This document shows, in pieces, positions 25,929-35,506 of a DNA stretch of 40,239 nt. This DNA comes from Enterobacterales bacterium (GTDB lineage: Bacteria; Pseudomonadota; Gammaproteobacteria; Enterobacterales; Kangiellaceae). The position numbers and the translations under genes are program-made. The notes below the pieces were generated by a model. That model was not told where the DNA came from, did not search any database, and was given only the letters and a program-made list of their open reading frames with translations. The first letter of the stretch is position 1, and every line of letters begins with the position of its first letter. Location: positions 1 through 40,239 of the forward strand of contig JAUZSK010000015.1 in NCBI GenBank assembly GCA_030949565.1. Reading direction: 5' to 3'.

Positions 25929-26800
25929 TGGCTAACTCGAATATACACCCGACGATTTTTTGCTCTACCGGCTGCTTTGCGATTACTGGCCACCGGATTT
26001 TTTTCACCGAAGGGTAGGGTCTTAAATCGCGCTGTCGAGACGCCGTCTAAAGATAGAATTTCTTGTACCGCAGCAATGCGCTTTTTAGAGAGCTTGTGGT
26101 TATACCCTCTAGGACCCTTGCTATCAGTATAGCCGCTGATAAATACCACTTCAATACTGGGATCGTATCTAACATACGCCGCCAGTGCTTTTAATTGATT
26201 CAAATAATTTTTCCGAATTGAGGCCTTGTCAAAATCAAAATGCAGGGTCAGTCGTTGCAGCTCATGTAGTTTAAAGGGCACAAGACTGCTAAGGCAGTTA
26301 AGAAATTGGTCAAATGGCTGGTTAAAACCGACAGATGATAGAGAAACTGCTACCTGATCTTGAATAGAATCAAAGGCTTGATAACGAAAGGTGGGGAATC
26401 GACCGTCTTCTAGTTCATTGAGTAGCTTCCAGCTTTCGACCTGGCTTGATTTGAAAATACTCTCACCTTGTCGGATCGGCGTTTGTCCCATTGGTCTTGC
26501 ACGTCGATGAGGAAACCAAGCTGGACTTAAGGATTCGATCGACGCTATTTTAACCTGACTAACTGGGTGGCGTTTATAATGTAAATTGAATTGTAATGGT
26601 TGTTTTCTTCCTGCTTGACGGTTAAAAATTGCCTCTCCGTAGCGTGGGATCTGGTGACTGAGTTGACAGTTTAATGGATTTCCTGAAAATATCCACTGCG
26701 ACTCTGATAGCTCCGCCTCATAGGTTTTATAGCTTGCATGGCAGCTAAAACTAAACAATAGAGAGTAGCCAAGGATCTTTATGAGCGTTGTCTTTTTCAT
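25922..26800 (-). CDS. motY: MotY-like flagellar T-ring protein (OmpA family)
   Basis: About 292 residues with a signal peptide (GYSLLFSFSCHA). The N-terminal domain (about 20-150) carries MotY features: CQLSHQIPRYGEAIFNRQAG and the proline-tryptophan region PAWFPHRRARPMGQ. The C-terminal OmpA/peptidoglycan-binding domain shows LHFDFDKASIRKNYLNQL, ISGYTDSKGPRGYNHKLSKK and NRRVYIRV. In Vibrio-type motors MotY forms the periplasmic T-ring that holds the stator. I used the ATG at 26800; a TTG at 26809 adds three residues. Single gene, away from the flg cluster by only 2 kb. Confidence 0.87.
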   Translation of the reverse strand: MKKTTLIKILGYSLLFSFSCHASYKTYEAELSESQWIFSGNPLNCQLSHQIPRYGEAIFNRQAGRKQPLQFNLHYKRHPVSQVKIASIESLSPAWFPHRRARPMGQTPIRQGESIFKSSQVESWKLLNELEDGRFPTFRYQAFDSIQDQVAVSLSSVGFNQPFDQFLNCLSSLVPFKLHELQRLTLHFDFDKASIRKNYLNQLKALAAYVRYDPSIEVVFISGYTDSKGPRGYNHKLSKKRIAAVQEILSLDGVSTARFKTLPFGEKNPVASNRKAAGRAKNRRVYIRVSQK

Positions 26801-26978
26801 ACTTTTCAAACCATTGGTAATAAGTTAAGCTAATCAGTCGATAGATTTATCTACTTAGCCTATATCGGCTAAGAAATCACCGACTTAAATGAAGTCCTAG
26901 TAAAAACCTGAATATTTTGCTCAGTCGGTGGTAGAATAAGAGTCAATATTGTTGAACCATTAAATAAGTCGCACCTAC

Positions 26979-27596
26979 ATGAGTATTATGAAACGCCGTT
27001 TTCGAGGATTTTATCCGGTTATTCTAGATGTTGAAACAGGGGGTTTTAATCCTCAAACCGATGCATTATTGGAAGTTGCGGCTGTCACACTTAAATTTGA
27101 CGATCTCGGTAATCTTTTTCCGGACCAAAGCTTTCAATATAATATTGACCCTTTTGAGGGGGCTAACCTTGAGCCAGCTGCGCTGGAGTTTACCGGTATC
27201 GATCCTAGTAACCCTTTGCGTTTCGCGGTCTCTGAGGAAGAAGGGTTAAAACAATTATTTAAGGAAATTCGCGGTGGTCAGAAAGCGGCAGAGTGCCAAA
27301 GGTCGGTTTTAGTAGGGCATAACGCAGCCTTTGATGCGGCTTTTATTAATGCGGCAGCCTCCCGTATTGATGCCAAACGCAATCCATTTCATCCCTTTAC
27401 TTGTTTTGATACAGCCACTTTGTCGGGTGTAGCCTTAGGACAAACAGTATTGGCTAAGGCCTGCGCCGCGGCTAAAATAGACTTTGATAATGATGAAGCG
27501 CATTCTGCACTTTACGATGCCAATAAAACAGCAGAGTTATTTTGTTTTATTGTTAATCGCTGGAAAAAATTAGGTGGTTGGCCACTTGGTGATTAA
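26979..27596 (+). CDS. rnt: Ribonuclease T
   Basis: This 205-residue DEDD exonuclease trims the 3' ends of tRNA and other small stable RNAs. ExoI is in [10 protein letters not shown], the third Asp in [15 protein letters not shown], and ExoIII's His and Asp in [16 protein letters not shown]. Length and motifs match gammaproteobacterial RNase T. An ATG at 26988 is an alternative start. MotY is divergent on the left, as in several gammaproteobacteria. Confidence 0.96.
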   Translation: MSIMKRRFRGFYPVILDVETGGFNPQTDALLEVAAVTLKFDDLGNLFPDQSFQYNIDPFEGANLEPAALEFTGIDPSNPLRFAVSEEEGLKQLFKEIRGGQKAAECQRSVLVGHNAAFDAAFINAAASRIDAKRNPFHPFTCFDTATLSGVALGQTVLAKACAAAKIDFDNDEAHSALYDANKTAELFCFIVNRWKKLGGWPLGD

Positions 27597-27639
27597 CCTG
27601 TTTTTAACGATGCTTGTTTTACCAAGAGCTCGATTAAAC

Positions 27640-28101
27640 TTATGCAGAAATGGGTGTACCAAAATGCTTGATAACCTTACTGTCTCCCTTATGGTCGTAG
27701 ATGTTATTATCGGGATCACAGCCTTTTATTAGGTTAAACATACGCTTGGTTGAGTGGGTAATTAGCTCAATTAGTTGTGCATTTACCTCATTTTTAAAAT
27801 GACATTGATCAACCAATTCCATCAAAGATTGCCAGTGATATTTTAGCTCTTCTTGCGATTGGCAGATCATTTTCACCTCTGCTAAATTAGGTTGTTTGAT
27901 TGAACCTTGGTTAATTATGGCAGGGATTTGTTCGACTCGAATGGTTTTTATAAGCCTGTCTTTTTCTTTAACCAAGGATTCTAGGCTTGTAAAATCACGC
28001 TTTTCTAATGCGGATTGTTCACTATTTAATATGTCATGCAACTGGCGATATTGTTCTTTCCAGTGATTAATAAGTGTCAAATAGATTTGTTGTTCGTTCA
28101 T
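27640..28101 (-). CDS. flgN: Flagellar export chaperone FlgN
   Basis: This 153-residue helical protein has the FlgN pattern of a long coiled-coil hairpin (LHDILNSEQSALEKRDFTSL, KEKDRLIKTIRV) and a C-terminal region that would bind FlgK and FlgL. GGAG six bases before the ATG at 28101 decides this start over 28113. It is the last gene of the flgA-flgM-flgN minus operon. Identity rests on position as much as sequence. Confidence 0.85.
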   Translation of the reverse strand: MNEQQIYLTLINHWKEQYRQLHDILNSEQSALEKRDFTSLESLVKEKDRLIKTIRVEQIPAIINQGSIKQPNLAEVKMICQSQEELKYHWQSLMELVDQCHFKNEVNAQLIELITHSTKRMFNLIKGCDPDNNIYDHKGDSKVIKHFGTPISA

Positions 28102-28212
28102 AATATTCTCCATTCGTATAGCTTCGGCTTAAATACTAGGCCGTTAAACCCTTATGTTTTAAATTATTTTTCTATGTTCAATGAGCGTGTTATGCTTAAC
28201 ACTCAAAAATAT

Positions 28213-28524
28213 CTAATAACCATAGTAGCTTGATTCAAAGTCCAACATTTTGTCGGCAACCTGTTGATATTTAATCTTATACTGACCTTTTGATAATTTA
28301 TCTTTTACTGGCGATACACGGTCGGGATCAAGCGCCGGTTGGGCTTTCATCTGGTCTATTAACTGCGATATTTGGCTTGCTTGCCCGGTAATACTGACCG
28401 AGTCCTGATCACTAGGCGCATCACCGAGTAGCGATGATGTTGCTTTTTTCTTTTTGGATTTTGAAGTTTTTCCAATCAGAGCGTTAGACTGACCGGGAAC
28501 TAAACTTCTTACATCTAATACCAT
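28213..28524 (-). CDS. flgM: Anti-sigma-28 factor FlgM
   Basis: 103 residues: a disordered, Lys/Ser-rich N-terminus (KTSKSKKKKATSSLLG) and a conserved C-terminal sigma-28-binding part (DSVSITGQASQISQLIDQM, DPDRVSPVKDKLSKGQYKI). FlgM holds FliA until exported through the finished hook. AAGGAA lies seven bases before the ATG. It sits between flgA and flgN as usual. Confidence 0.93.
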   Translation of the reverse strand: MVLDVRSLVPGQSNALIGKTSKSKKKKATSSLLGDAPSDQDSVSITGQASQISQLIDQMKAQPALDPDRVSPVKDKLSKGQYKIKYQQVADKMLDFESSYYGY

Positions 28525-28551
28525 TTTAGTTTCCTTAAACTTATTTCGGAT

Positions 28552-29295
28552 TTAAAGCTTTACTTTCAGCTGATTCTTACCGGTGACTACAGCATTGAAA
28601 ACTCGTTTCGATTTTGCATTTCTAACGAGGGTTGTTTCTCCGATGGAGGCATCAGCTAGTGCGATAGCTTCAACATTAATATTAAAAAATCGATTTTGAG
28701 CGGTGATTTGCACGCTATCACCTTTACAAATCAAGCAACTCAAATATTCAAATACAACGCTGTCACGCCTAATTCGACGCTTTGCGCTAGTACCGATCAC
28801 ATGACTGAGTTCGGTGATCGGTCTTTTACGAAGGTGACTTACTTCAACTCGTTTAATGGCAACATCTTGTGCCGTTATAATGGCACGACGATTGATGTTA
28901 CGTTTTGCAATGACGACATCTTCATATGCGAGAACTTTGGCTGAAACAAATACTTTCCATGCCACCGGTGCTGGGCAACTAACTATTAATGTTGTCTTGC
29001 CGATTCGTTTTTCTGAATTCAACCGTCTGACGTCTAAGCCAAGGTCACAACGTCGCAATTTTAATCGAGGATCCAGCTTGCCTATAATAATCTCAATGGC
29101 TGAGTTATCGGCAGCAGCAGTCGATTCCTCAAGGAATATTTTTGCGCTCCTAAGAATTTGCTGATTGTTTTGGAAACGTTGCTGTATGGTGTTTTCAAGC
29201 GGTTCAGCTGCTATATTATAGCTGCCTAGCAGCAATAAACTGCAAACAAGTCTTTTCTGAATTAGGCTATTTCTAAATAGTTTTAAAAATCTCAT
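28552..29295 (-). CDS. flgA: P-ring assembly chaperone FlgA
   Basis: This 247-residue periplasmic protein has a signal region (LVCSLLLLGSYNIAA). The SAF domain follows (LDPRLKLRRCDLGLDVRRL, VSCPAPVAWKVFVSAKVLAY), and the C-terminal half has DSVVFEYLSCLICKGDSVQI and ALADASIGETTLVRNAKSKR. It chaperones FlgI during P-ring assembly. First gene of the flgAMN operon; the 28-base gap to flgM supports co-transcription. Intact, unlike its client flgI. Confidence 0.94.
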   Translation of the reverse strand: MRFLKLFRNSLIQKRLVCSLLLLGSYNIAAEPLENTIQQRFQNNQQILRSAKIFLEESTAAADNSAIEIIIGKLDPRLKLRRCDLGLDVRRLNSEKRIGKTTLIVSCPAPVAWKVFVSAKVLAYEDVVIAKRNINRRAIITAQDVAIKRVEVSHLRKRPITELSHVIGTSAKRRIRRDSVVFEYLSCLICKGDSVQITAQNRFFNINVEAIALADASIGETTLVRNAKSKRVFNAVVTGKNQLKVKL

Positions 29296-29432
29296 CTTTA
29301 TCCTACAGTTTGGTGCATCTTTACTATACTTAAAAAGATGGCGGTATTTTGCCGTGTAATACGCGGTTTTTTGCCTATTACTCGATAAAAGTCGCCGCAG
29401 TGGGGTTATTTTGACCCTTACTCAAGTACTTA

Positions 29433-29447
29433 GCAGAATTTGTGCCA
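29433..29447 (-). promoter_or_regulatory. Possible sigma-54 promoter of flgAMN
   Basis: On the minus strand TGGCAC-N5-CTGC fits the -24/-12 pattern with one change in the -12 box (TTGC expected). It is about 140 bases before the flgA start, facing it. Confidence 0.42.
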
Positions 29448-29517
29448 ATTTAAGTTTTATTTAATAACCCATAACGGTTTTAATTAGAACCAAAACGAAA
29501 TAAAGAGGAATTCTCAA

Positions 29518-30444
29518 ATGTCCAGTATTTTAGATTCGGTGAATCAACGTACTCAGATGGTTGGGCAGAACCGTTTAGAACTGTTGATGTTCAGTCTCGC
29601 TGGTAAACAGTTGTACGGTATCAATGTATTTAAGGTCAGAGAAGTCATTCAATGCCCGCGTTTAACAACCATGCCTGGTTGTCATCATGTGGTTAGAGGC
29701 GTGGCTCAAATTCGAGGTAAAGCCATTTCTGTGATTGACCTAAGCCTTGCTGTAGGTGGCCCATCGCTGGGTGAAGTCGAAAAATGTTTTGTCATAATTG
29801 CAGAATACAATAGAAAAGTTCAAGGATTTTTGGTCAAAGCGGTGGAAAGGATAGTGAACATGAATTGGAGCGATATTCATCCACCACCAAGCGGTTCGGG
29901 ACGAACACATTATTTAACCGCTGTAACTAGCATCGACGATCATCTGGTTGAAATTATTGATGTAGAAAAAATACTTTCTGAAATTACACCCAATAATGCC
30001 AGCGTCAGTCAGGAAATTGTTGATCAAAGTTTGGAAAAAGCACCGCAAGATCGCTTTGTTTTAATTGCTGATGATTCCTCTGTGGCGCGTAGTCAAATTA
30101 AGCGTACAGTTGAACAATTAGGCTATAAAACTAAAATATTTAAAGACGGCAAAGAATGCTACAACTATTTACTTCATGCCGTTAGTGATGGAAAGTCGAT
30201 TGATGATGACGTTTTGATGCTTATATCAGATATTGAAATGCCCGAAATGGATGGATATACACTAACCGCTGAAATAAGAGGTAACGAAAAATTATCCCAT
30301 CTGTGGGTGATGCTACATACCTCATTAAGTGGCGTATTTAATGAGGCAATGGTAGAAAAAGTTGGGGCTAACGACTTTATTCCTAAATTCAATCCGGATG
30401 AACTGGCGAAAGCGGTTCAAAGGCGGATGGAATTAGAAGATTAG
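29518..30444 (+). CDS. cheV: Chemotaxis coupling protein CheV
   Basis: 308 residues: a CheW-like coupling domain (about 20-160; LLMFSLAGKQLYGINVFKVR, VRGVAQIRGKAISVIDLS) and a receiver domain (about 180-305). The receiver has the acidic pair in LIADDSS, phospho-acceptor Asp in LISDIEMPEMDGY, the Thr/Ser switch in LHTSLS and Lys in DFIPKF. It couples receptors to CheA with phosphorylation-dependent adaptation. It is upstream of cheR as in Vibrio and Pseudomonas. AAGAGGAA precedes the ATG. Confidence 0.96.
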   Translation: MSSILDSVNQRTQMVGQNRLELLMFSLAGKQLYGINVFKVREVIQCPRLTTMPGCHHVVRGVAQIRGKAISVIDLSLAVGGPSLGEVEKCFVIIAEYNRKVQGFLVKAVERIVNMNWSDIHPPPSGSGRTHYLTAVTSIDDHLVEIIDVEKILSEITPNNASVSQEIVDQSLEKAPQDRFVLIADDSSVARSQIKRTVEQLGYKTKIFKDGKECYNYLLHAVSDGKSIDDDVLMLISDIEMPEMDGYTLTAEIRGNEKLSHLWVMLHTSLSGVFNEAMVEKVGANDFIPKFNPDELAKAVQRRMELED

Positions 30445-30549
30445 GAAAGAGCCTTTTCGCTTTAGTAATTTGATGCCGAATTTTTTAGGGGGCATCCTGT
30501 TTTAAAACCAGGCTGTAGCGTAACGAGACAGTCAGGAATTAGGTTATTA

Positions 30550-31350
30550 ATGGATATTACAACTTCAGACTATCAGCGTTTTTGCCAATTACTGGAAACT
30601 CAAAGCGGTATTCTGCTTGGTGACAACAAGCAATATCTTGTCGAGAGTCGATTAACAAACTTCATAAAAAACAACCAGCTAGACTCTCTGTCTGAATTAA
30701 CGACAGAGATATCTAAAGCTTCTGGTCGTCATTTGTTGCAAAAAGTTGTGGACCAAATGACCACCAATGAAACCCTTTGGTTTAGGGATGGTTATCCTTT
30801 TGAATATATGAGAAAGGAATTAATCCCCAATTTTTCAAAACAGGGACGCTTTAGAATTTGGTGTGCAGCCTGTTCTTCTGGTCAAGAACCTTTTTCAATA
30901 GCAATGCTACTCGATCAATCTTCTGCTTCGGGTACCGAGATTATTGCCTCTGATTTGTCCTCCAAAATTTTGGAAAAGGCAAACAAGGGAGTGTATCAAG
31001 ATATCGAATTAAAACGCGGTCTTCCCAATGACAAATTAAAGCGTTACTTTAACCAAGTAGATGAAATTAGCTGGCAAATAAAACCCAGTCTAAAGAGTCA
31101 GATCCGTTTTAATTCTCTTAATTTACTGGATTTACCCTATCGTCAGGGGCAATTTGAGATCATTTTTTGTAGAAATGTCCTCATTTATTTTTCACAAGAC
31201 AATAAAACCAAGGTCTTAGATGGACTAATCAATAGTCTAAAACCTGGAGGCTACTTATTTTTAGGTGCTTCTGAATCTTTAACACGAGATTGTAAACCCT
31301 TGGAAATGGTTCGCTGTAATCCTGGTCTAGTGTATCGAAAATCGCTCTAG
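30550..31350 (+). CDS. cheR: Chemotaxis protein methyltransferase CheR
   Basis: This 266-residue enzyme uses S-adenosylmethionine to methylate receptor glutamates. The N-terminal helical domain contains MTTNETLWFRDGYPFEYM; the Rossmann core has IWCAACSSGQEPFSIAM, IIASDLSSKILEKANKGVY and EIIFCRNVLIYFS, and the end is LFLGASESLTRD. Full length, cytoplasmic. It follows cheV by 105 bases. Confidence 0.96.
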   Translation: MDITTSDYQRFCQLLETQSGILLGDNKQYLVESRLTNFIKNNQLDSLSELTTEISKASGRHLLQKVVDQMTTNETLWFRDGYPFEYMRKELIPNFSKQGRFRIWCAACSSGQEPFSIAMLLDQSSASGTEIIASDLSSKILEKANKGVYQDIELKRGLPNDKLKRYFNQVDEISWQIKPSLKSQIRFNSLNLLDLPYRQGQFEIIFCRNVLIYFSQDNKTKVLDGLINSLKPGGYLFLGASESLTRDCKPLEMVRCNPGLVYRKSL

Positions 31351-31677
31351 GTCTCGCTAAAATATTTATCTTCGACAAAACTATTACTTTTACTCCCCCT
31401 TCCTAATGAATAAGAGGTTTAAAGGCGAATGAATGATCTCTTGCCGCTTTTGCGGAATCGCCTTGCCGCAAAATAACTTCCCAAATCCTTCAATTGCCGC
31501 ATCTGTTGGCAAGTTTCTTAGCCTTAGCCCCAATCTATTTGCTTTAGCTGCTAATCCATCGCCTCTGGTTGGCTTCTTTTCGGTTGGCACATCAATTGCA
31601 AAAGAACTCAATAAACGTTATTCAATTTAGGTGTTTGAGTTGAATGACAGGTTAGGTTAATAGACAGGCAATAAACA
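31351..31677 (+). other. cheR-flgB intergenic region
   Basis: No gene is supported in this 327-base gap. It holds the sigma-54 site at 31585. A 73-codon minus frame and a 65-codon plus frame are open here; neither has a ribosome-binding site or recognisable family. Confidence 0.5.
31585..31599 (+). promoter_or_regulatory. Sigma-54 promoter of the flgB operon
   Basis: TGGCAC-ATCAA-TTGC is a perfect -24/-12 element with correct spacing, predicting transcription start near 31611, about 67 bases before flgB. Rod/hook operons of polar flagellates are class III sigma-54 genes driven by FlrC/FleR-type activators. Confidence 0.8.
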
Positions 31678-32076
31678 ATGGCTATAAATTTTGAAAAGGC
31701 GTTTGGTATTCATGAAACCGCTCTTAATTTAAAGGCGACAAGAGCTGAAATCTTGGCAACTAATTTGGCTAACGCCGATACGCCGAATTTTAAAGCTCGC
31801 GATATTGATTTTAAAAAGGCACTGCAAAATGCCCAATCTAGCCATGTAATGGGCTTGACTAGAACCAATGCCCGACATTTTGATACGCGAGGCTCAACAG
31901 AAATACCAGGGCTTTCTTATCGTATACCTTTGCAACCTGATACCGGTGACGGTAATACGGTAGAGGCTCAGATTGAACAGACTAAGTTTGCCGAAAACGC
32001 CATGCAGTATCAAACCAGCTTAACTATTTTAAGCGGTAAAATAAAAGGGCTAATGAGCGCGATTCGAGGCGACTAG
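31678..32076 (+). CDS. flgB: Flagellar proximal rod protein FlgB
   Basis: 132 residues. The N-terminal rod signature is present (ATNLANADTPNFKARDIDFK) and the C-terminal helix ends in MQYQTSLTILSGKIKGLMSA. Secreted by the flagellar apparatus without a cleaved signal. First gene of the flgB-K operon. Confidence 0.96.
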   Translation: MAINFEKAFGIHETALNLKATRAEILATNLANADTPNFKARDIDFKKALQNAQSSHVMGLTRTNARHFDTRGSTEIPGLSYRIPLQPDTGDGNTVEAQIEQTKFAENAMQYQTSLTILSGKIKGLMSAIRGD

Positions 32077-32128
32077 GGTCAACGAAAGGATAAGATCATA
32101 GGGCTAAACACAAATTAGGAATAAAATT

Positions 32129-32545
32129 ATGAGTTTATACAATATATTTAATATCAGTGGTTCGGCGATGTCGGCACAAACGGTTCGTCTAAATACCACG
32201 GCGAGTAATATTGCTAATGCTGACAGTGTAGCCAGTAGTTCAGGTGAAGTTTATAAGGCAAGACATCCTGTGTTTTCTACCATTATGAATAATTTTTCTG
32301 GAGATGCCAGCAGTGTCGGCGGCGTTAGAGTTGCCGGGATTGTAGAGAGTAATGCTGAATCGATTGCAAGGTATCAACCCGATGACCCAATGGCTGATGA
32401 AAATGGCTACGTTTATGCTCCTAACATTAGCTTGGTAGAGGAAATGGCGAATATGATTTCCGCTTCGCGCTCATACCAATCCAATGTACAGGTTGCCAAT
32501 ATGGCTAAAAAACTTCTGACCAAAACGCTATCTTTGGGTAAATAA
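32129..32545 (+). CDS. flgC: Flagellar proximal rod protein FlgC
   Basis: 138 residues with the axial-protein N-terminus (SGSAMSAQTVRLNTTASNIA) and C-terminal YVYAPNISLVEEMANMISASRSYQSNVQ. Follows flgB by 52 bases with AGGA before the ATG. Confidence 0.96.
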   Translation: MSLYNIFNISGSAMSAQTVRLNTTASNIANADSVASSSGEVYKARHPVFSTIMNNFSGDASSVGGVRVAGIVESNAESIARYQPDDPMADENGYVYAPNISLVEEMANMISASRSYQSNVQVANMAKKLLTKTLSLGK

Positions 32546-32596
32546 GCCATTTATTAGTGACCAGTTATTAAAAAAAATATTATTGAGAGAAAGATT

Positions 32597-33280
32597 ATGC
32601 CAACGATTAATAATCCTACCGATAACATCTATACCGATATCGGCATCAATCGGCCCCCGCCTACCGATCAACCAAACCGTGGAGAATTAGGGCAGTCGGA
32701 TTTTTTGGCACTTTTAACGGCACAACTGGCCAATCAAGATCCACTATCACCGACTGATAGCAAAGAATTTACTAGTCAAATGAGTCAGTTTGCGTCACTT
32801 GATAGCTTACAGTCTTTGGTAACAAAGTTTGACGACTTAGCAACTTCATTAACTTCTAACCAAGCATTGCAGGCATCTTCCTTGGTGGGAAGGCAGGTTT
32901 TATTTCCTTCTGCAGTGGGTTACGTCGCTGATGAATCTGGCATGGCTGGACAAATTAATGTTCCAAGAAACGTGACTAATTTACGCTTTGAGATCAAGGA
33001 TGCATCGGGACAACTGGTTAGGAGTATTAACGTGGGAAGTAAGCCTGCGGGAGATATTGAGTTTTTCTGGGATGGTCGTAATGAAGCTGGTGATTTCCTA
33101 GGCGCTGGTCAGTATGAAGTTGCCGCTTTTGCAACGGTTGGCGATCAAACTGAACAGTTACCAACTTCTATAAGAGCGCAAGTACAAAGTGTCAACTTAG
33201 CCGCTTCTAGCGGAGGAATTTTCTTAAACCTCACGGGTTTAGGGCAAATAGATTTTAACGATGTGAAAGAAGTCGGATAA
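32597..33280 (+). CDS. flgD: Hook-capping scaffold FlgD
   Basis: 227 residues. The N-terminal motif GQSDFLALLTAQLANQDPLS and KEFTSQMSQFASLDSLQSL are diagnostic; the Ig-like/tudor C-terminal part contains FFWDGRNEAGDFLGAGQYEV. It caps the growing hook and is removed afterwards. Confidence 0.96.
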   Translation: MPTINNPTDNIYTDIGINRPPPTDQPNRGELGQSDFLALLTAQLANQDPLSPTDSKEFTSQMSQFASLDSLQSLVTKFDDLATSLTSNQALQASSLVGRQVLFPSAVGYVADESGMAGQINVPRNVTNLRFEIKDASGQLVRSINVGSKPAGDIEFFWDGRNEAGDFLGAGQYEVAAFATVGDQTEQLPTSIRAQVQSVNLAASSGGIFLNLTGLGQIDFNDVKEVG

Positions 33281-33314
33281 ATTTAATTTTTAGTAGGATT
33301 ACAGGAGATAAAAT

Positions 33315-34604
33315 ATGTCATTTAATACAGCACTCAGTGGTCTAAACGCCGCGCAAGCAGAGCTTAACGTAACATCTAATAATATTGCCAATGTAGGTAC
33401 CACAGGATTTAAAGAATCTCGTGCTGAATTTGCCGATATTTATTCAACATCATCATTTGGTAGCTCTGGAACCAATATTGGAAACGGTGTATTACTAGCG
33501 AACGTGGCGCAGCAATTTGGCCAAGGTAATTTAGAATTTACTTCAAATACTTTGGATCTTGCTGTTTCAGGTGAAGGGTTCTTTGTCTTTTCGCCCAGCG
33601 ATACCAACACAGATAGCATCTTTAGCCGAAATGGCGAGCTGGGAGTCGACAGCAACGGATTTGTAGTTAATAATGCCGGCGCCAGGCTGCAGGTTTTTCC
33701 AGTGAATCCAGATGGTACGGTGGCGGCCAATAGTTTATCCAGTCTGGTACCTTTACAGTTGCCGCAACAAGCTGGCGTTCCAACAGTTACTACGTTAGTT
33801 GATATAGGGATTAATCTGGGTGCCAGTGAGCCTATATTATCGGCAGCGGCTTTTGATCCTCTACAAACATCGACCTTCAATTCTTCAACTTCTTTAACCG
33901 TTTATGATAGCTTGGGCGATAGTCATGTCGTCACGGCTTATTATGTTAAGGTTGCAGATAATCAGTGGGCGACCTATTACAATGGCACTGATGCTAACGG
34001 AACAACGCTACCAATCGATATTGCTGGCGGAACGGCTGGCGTTAATGGCCAACTTTATCACACCATGAATTTCGATAATACGGGTAGCTTTGTTTCTAAT
34101 ACACCCGATCCTTTGACTACTACGGCAATTGATTTTGGTAACGGTTCAGATCCCACTCAAACCATTAATTTTAATTATGCCAATAACAACACCACCCAGT
34201 TTTCATCGCCCTTTACAGTAAACACACTCAATCAAAATGGTTTTCCCATTGGTCGTTTAACCGGCCTTGAGATTTCAGAAACCGGCGTGGTTAGAGCTAA
34301 TTTCAGTAATGGGCAAACCACTGCTTTAGGTAAAATTGCATTAGCACGTTTTCAAAATGCACAAGGGTTGGGGCAGCTAGGTAATAACTCTTGGCAAGAT
34401 ACAATTGATTCCGGTACACCTTTGGTCGGTGAAGCATTAACCTCTAGTTTTGGTCAATTACGTGCGGGCGCGTTAGAAGTCTCAAATGTTGATTTAACTG
34501 CGCAACTGGTTAATTTGATTGCGGCTCAAAGAAATTTCCAAGCCAATGCTAAGTCAATAGAAACCAATAACACAATCACTCAGGCCATTATTAATATACG
34601 TTAG
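33315..34604 (+). CDS. flgE: Flagellar hook protein FlgE
   Basis: 429 residues. N-terminal SFNTALSGLNAAQAELNVTS and NIANVGTTGFKESRAEF, variable middle hook domain (TSTFNSSTSLTVYDSLGDSH), C-terminal VDLTAQLVNLIAAQRNFQAN. Intact, in a normal size range. ACAGGAGA precedes the ATG. Confidence 0.97.
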   Translation: MSFNTALSGLNAAQAELNVTSNNIANVGTTGFKESRAEFADIYSTSSFGSSGTNIGNGVLLANVAQQFGQGNLEFTSNTLDLAVSGEGFFVFSPSDTNTDSIFSRNGELGVDSNGFVVNNAGARLQVFPVNPDGTVAANSLSSLVPLQLPQQAGVPTVTTLVDIGINLGASEPILSAAAFDPLQTSTFNSSTSLTVYDSLGDSHVVTAYYVKVADNQWATYYNGTDANGTTLPIDIAGGTAGVNGQLYHTMNFDNTGSFVSNTPDPLTTTAIDFGNGSDPTQTINFNYANNNTTQFSSPFTVNTLNQNGFPIGRLTGLEISETGVVRANFSNGQTTALGKIALARFQNAQGLGQLGNNSWQDTIDSGTPLVGEALTSSFGQLRAGALEVSNVDLTAQLVNLIAAQRNFQANAKSIETNNTITQAIINIR

Positions 34605-34698
34605 TTGGTCGCGTCAATTGGCTATTCCTAGGCTATTCAACAGACAAGTTTAGGATTAAGCCGGTTGACCTTTTATTTGAAGGTTTTTTAAAAATATC

Positions 34699-35436
34699 AT
34701 GGATAAACTACTCTACATTGCAATGACCGGTGCTAGGGAATCTAGTTACGCACAGTCACAGACTGCGCATAATTTAGCCAATGCCTCCAGTATCGCTTTT
34801 AAAGCGGACTTAGCGCAGTTTCGCTCTATGCCTGTTTATGGCCCCGGTCTTCCAAGCCGAGTGTTTGCTATGGCGGAGCAGCCAGGACATCGATTAACTG
34901 ACGGAGGATCAACTCCGACCGGTCGTGACCTAGATGTTTCTATAGAGGGTCAAGGTTGGATGGTCACAAGTGGTGAAAATGGAGAGGAATTGCTAACTCG
35001 TCGAGGTGATCTTAAATTAGACGCTAATGGTAGTCTTACTAATGGAGTAGGGCAGGTAATTATGGGCGAAGGTGGTCCCATCGCGATACCTCCTTTTGAA
35101 AAATTAGATATATCAGCTGATGGCACCATCTCTATTCGTCCCTTGGGTGCGCAAGCTAACGAAACGGCAATTGTTGACCGCATACGTTTAGTCAATCCGG
35201 ACCCAAAAGGGCTTTATAAAAATTCTCAGGGACTTTTTGCCAGCCATGACACCGATGTTTTTGATGATGATATAAACGTCAAACTACAAACCGGTAGGCT
35301 AGAGAAAAGCAACGTCAGCGTGGTAGAAGAGCTAAGTTCCATGATTCAATTGTCGCGTCAATATGAAATTCAAGTCAAACTAATGAGCTCGGTTAAGGAA
35401 AGAGGCCAAGCATTGGATCGATTATTGCAGCCTTAA
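34699..35436 (+). CDS. flgF: Distal rod protein FlgF
   Basis: 245 residues. N-terminal YIAMTGARESSYAQSQTAHN and LANASSIAFKADL; central DLDVSIEGQGWMV; C-terminal EKSNVSVVEELSSMIQLSRQYEIQ. Follows flgE after 94 bases that show no gene. Confidence 0.96.
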   Translation: MDKLLYIAMTGARESSYAQSQTAHNLANASSIAFKADLAQFRSMPVYGPGLPSRVFAMAEQPGHRLTDGGSTPTGRDLDVSIEGQGWMVTSGENGEELLTRRGDLKLDANGSLTNGVGQVIMGEGGPIAIPPFEKLDISADGTISIRPLGAQANETAIVDRIRLVNPDPKGLYKNSQGLFASHDTDVFDDDINVKLQTGRLEKSNVSVVEELSSMIQLSRQYEIQVKLMSSVKERGQALDRLLQP

Positions 35437-35506
35437 ATTAAACGATTAATAAATGTCACATTTTTTATGCGACCAGAATGAATAATTTAGCAAAGAGGTA
35501 TCACTT

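Noticed and set aside
29341..29355. TGGCGG...TTGC as a sigma-54 promoter for cheV
   Set aside because: GG-to-GC spacing is one base short and the -24 box is poor.
30472..30496. GATGCC/GGCATC stem after cheV as a terminator
   Set aside because: Six-base stem with a 13-base loop and weak T-tract; cheR probably shares the transcript.
31433..31630. 65-codon plus-strand ORF between cheR and flgB
   Set aside because: No ribosome-binding site, no recognisable family, and it overlaps the sigma-54 promoter.
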